Position numbers and translations under genes: made by a program
From: Artocarpus heterophyllus
Taxonomy: Eukaryota > Streptophyta > Magnoliopsida > Rosales > Moraceae
Assembly (NCBI GenBank): GCA_025403435.1
Contig: CM046340.1
Coordinates: 26,725,710 to 26,789,709 of the forward strand
DNA length: 64,000 nt
Direction of reading: 5' to 3'
Shown: one piece after another, positions 61,501-64,000 of the stretch
How positions within the stretch are numbered: position 1 is the stretch's first letter
Layout: every line of letters begins with the position of its first letter
Notes under the pieces: generated by a model
What the model was told of the DNA's origin: nothing
Database searches by the model: none
Seen by the model: the letters and a program-made list of their open reading frames with translations, nothing else

Positions 61501-62546
61501 AAACTCCTATAATTATCAAAATAAAGATGGACATCTCCCATTGCTTCCGCTGAGACCAAGGATCCATCGCCCATCCAAAGCGTTAAGTCTTCACGAAGTA
61601 GACTTCTCGTTTCTTTGAATCCCTATAGAGAAACACAAACATGATTAGTTACACCGGAATCTATGACCCAGATGTCACTAGATTCCTCAACCAAACAAGT
61701 TTCTAAAAATAGAAGATCACACCTACCTCACTTGGAAAGGAAGTCCTTGCAATGCTTCTTTATATGCCCGATCTTACCACAGAAGAAGTACTTAAGCTTC
61801 TTTGGGTTCTTCTTCTTCTTCTTCTTGCTCTTGGTAGCAACAAGAATAGAAGACTTCCCACTTTTGGCCCGTTGCTTCTTTCCATTCCCAGAGTTAGAAT
61901 TGGAACCAGAAGCAACTACCATGTTGGCCTCTCCACCAGCAGGAGACTCCCTGATCAGCAGTTCAAACTCCTGTAACTGTTTCATTAGTTTTGTCAAGGT
62001 CATATCCCGTCTATTGCTCAGATTAAAGGTAGCTCTAAACGGAATAAATTCCTTAGACAGAGTCTCAAAGACCATAGTCATCTGAGTTTCAGCATCGATG
62101 TCGGCTCCATTGGTTTGAGCCTCAGCGAGGTAACCTATGACCAACATCATATGCTCCTTTACAGATGTCCCCGGTCTCTGTCCACAGTTTAAGAGTTTCC
62201 GAAGCACCCCTTGCCGCTTTGTTATGGCTTGGCCTCCAAACATGTCCTCAAGATTATCCAAGATCTGCTTCGCAGTCTCATAATCCTGATGTTGAGCCTG
62301 CAGCACATTGTTCATGCTAGCCATAACATAGCAGCGGGCCTAATCATTAGCATCTTTCCAGTGGTCGTACGCTTGGAATTGCTCATTACTTGAGTCTCCC
62401 GTAGGCTCAGGAGGACAAGGAGTTGTCAGAACATATTTCAGTTTCTCAAAGGAAAGGACGATGTCCAGGTTCCGTTTCCAATCGTTATAGTTCTCACCGG
62501 TTAATTGGTTTTTGTCAAGTATCGATGATAAAGCGTTTTTAGACAT
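58593..62546 (-). pseudogene. Copia A-2 gag-pol, one frame with five stops
   Basis: From ATG at 62546 to the normal stop at 58593 the frame is 1318 codons with no frameshift and five internal stops: TAG 62340-62342, TGA 61728-61730, TAG 61623-61625, TGA 61023-61025, TAG 59184-59186. Order: Gag with a Lys-rich tail and a knuckle whose first Cys is Tyr (YFFCGKIGHIKKHC); protease DIWVIDSG at 61653-61676; integrase zinc finger (WHLRLGHIN, QCESC); integrase core with [15 protein letters not shown] and GVAERRNRT; reverse transcriptase with [11 protein letters not shown] and [11 protein letters not shown]; RNase H with GYTDSDF, MEAEYVA and LYCDNSAAV. The copia order (integrase before reverse transcriptase) is clear. 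It is inactive as sequenced. Confidence 0.95.
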
Positions 62547-64000
62547 TTTCAATCTATAATAAAGAATCATATACCAAACATAAGCAAACATATATAATAA
62601 TTTAGTAAGATAACACAATCATGTAAAATCATACAAATGTGTTTATGTGTCAAAACCTTGAAAATATCACAACCTTACAACGATAATTCCCAACTCAGAA
62701 TTCAACAAGCTCCTAGGGGAGTCATGCCAAATTCAATCAAGAACACAGATCCCCTCTTGATTAATATATGCCATCTAGGACCCGTATGATCCGGCATATA
62801 CTAATAATCGTTTCTTTGGCCATTAATTTTATTAACAGAGCTCCTAGGGGAGGTTAATAATAAAATTAACGTGAGTGTATAACCACTGTTTCAATATTTT
62901 ATCCACGATTTATAATCACCACCTAGGGGTGTGCAACCATAAATCATACTAAAATACCTTATCCTTTCAAAGATCCAATCTGGTACATGATAGAAATCCC
63001 TTCCTAGGGGTCAGGACCACCATGTTCTTCCTATGGAGCAACGATGGAGGCCTTAGGTTCTCTCTTCGAAAACCTTCTCCCACTCAATCTTTTGAAGTCA
63101 AGGTTTTATTTTAAAATTATGCATGAACAATTTTAATATGAGCAGCACTCCCTATTCTATATGGCATGTTATCAATATACATGGTAAATCATATTATAAT
63201 GCAGACAAGCAAAGCAATCAAGCAAAGCTACAAACATAATAATAATAATAACCGTAATATTATGGTTCCACCCTAGAGAATAGAAAACTAAGATTACAAG
63301 AGAATAATCGAGACATTTATTGATTCTTCATCCTTGAATCCTCAAGCTGTATCCTTATTCATGTAATATCCATCTTCAAGTCCTCAATCCCGTATGAATC
63401 AAACACTTCATATTTTCGGGCATATCCAAATTTAATGTTTCTCAGAATTGTCCCAAAAATAAAATTAAAACTGCAACGGAAAAAAAAAATTGCACCTTTT
63501 CTGGACATTTGGTAGCTCTCGGTCGACAGGCCGATCTAGGTGATCGGCCTACTGATCATGGAGGTTCGGCTTGCCGGCAGAGCACCAAAATTTCTGTCCC
63601 ACTGTCGGCCTGCCGAACTGTGAGGTCCGGCATGTCGAACGAGCAGAAAACGCACATTCCAGAAAATACAATTTTAATGCAATTCATCAATTTTATTTTC
63701 AACAATTCAAAAACATAAAATTAGAGACTCAGGAAATACTTGGAGGCGCCATCATCAATCTTTAAGATCTGACTTCTCGTTCCGTCTTCTCTGAATAATT
63801 ATTTAATTACAAAATTCTTACAAATTAAAAATTAAATAACAATTCCTAGACGGAGATGATAGTCTGCCATCTAATTACATGAAAAAACCTAGATACACAT
63901 TCTAACCTCTAAGGAACCATCACCGGTATTAATTAATTAATAAATAATTAAACAACAATTTAATCAACCATAATTAATTAATAAATATTCACCACATAAT
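62547..64000 (-). other. Copia A-2 5' leader, incomplete at right edge
   Basis: Non-coding; colinear with 13865-15060 and with the leaders at 33814-35495 (reverse) and 35496-36860. It includes a near-palindrome array at 63520-63640. A leader of about 1.7 kb before Gag is long for a copia element. Confidence 0.88.

Larger units (their letters stand above)
56546..64000 (-). mobile_element. Copia element A-2, nearly complete, running off the right edge
   Basis: A minus-strand Ty1/copia retrotransposon with 3' LTR (56546-58578), polypurine tract, single-frame gag-pol (58593-62546) and a leader of over 1.45 kb. By comparison with the plus-oriented unit (primer site 33802, shared block near 35200), its primer binding site should lie about 250 bp beyond 64000, followed by the 5' LTR. 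It is the best-preserved mobile element here. Confidence 0.95.

Overview
The window is plant nuclear DNA, most likely from a eudicot. It holds one multi-exon plant housekeeping gene, nested Ty1/copia and Ty3/gypsy LTR retrotransposons with tRNA-iMet primer sites, solo LTRs, MITEs and a plastid-derived patch. No bacterial-style operons, CRISPR arrays, rRNA or tRNA genes were seen. The species cannot be named from the sequence.

Layout. 1-15654: a minus-strand copia element (A-1), running off the left edge, with its integrase region split by a complete minus-strand Ty3/gypsy chromovirus (1247-12573, 5-bp target duplication TTATT). 15655-17280: an older plus-strand copia remnant (reverse transcriptase, RNase H, 3' LTR) into which A-1 inserted. 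17281-19640: no recognised gene. 19871-29727: VHA-A, the catalytic A subunit of the vacuolar H+-ATPase, minus strand, 20 coding exons, intact 623-residue product, introns carrying MITEs and tandem duplications. 29728-31045: 5' UTR, promoter and intergenic DNA. 31046-42384: a non-coding pile of family-A copia LTRs and leaders, including a head-to-head palindrome of two LTR-PBS-leader units and a later solo LTR. 43447-48938: two solo LTRs of a third family (C) in opposite orientation, each with a perfect target duplication. 48939-56545: mostly unrecognised DNA with small pseudogene pieces, a MITE-like element and a rearranged plastid fragment (ycf2 and rps14 pieces). 56546-64000: a second copia element (A-2), minus strand, with 3' LTR, one gag-pol frame interrupted by five stop codons, and a long leader running off the right edge.

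The only gene clearly working for the cell is VHA-A. The retroelement coding regions are all broken. The most unusual feature is a short CpG-rich near-palindrome (TTCGGC-AG-GCCGAA and decayed forms), found as spaced arrays in the copia A leader and LTR, at two places in the gypsy LTR, and in the family C LTR. It is therefore shared by element families that are otherwise unrelated.
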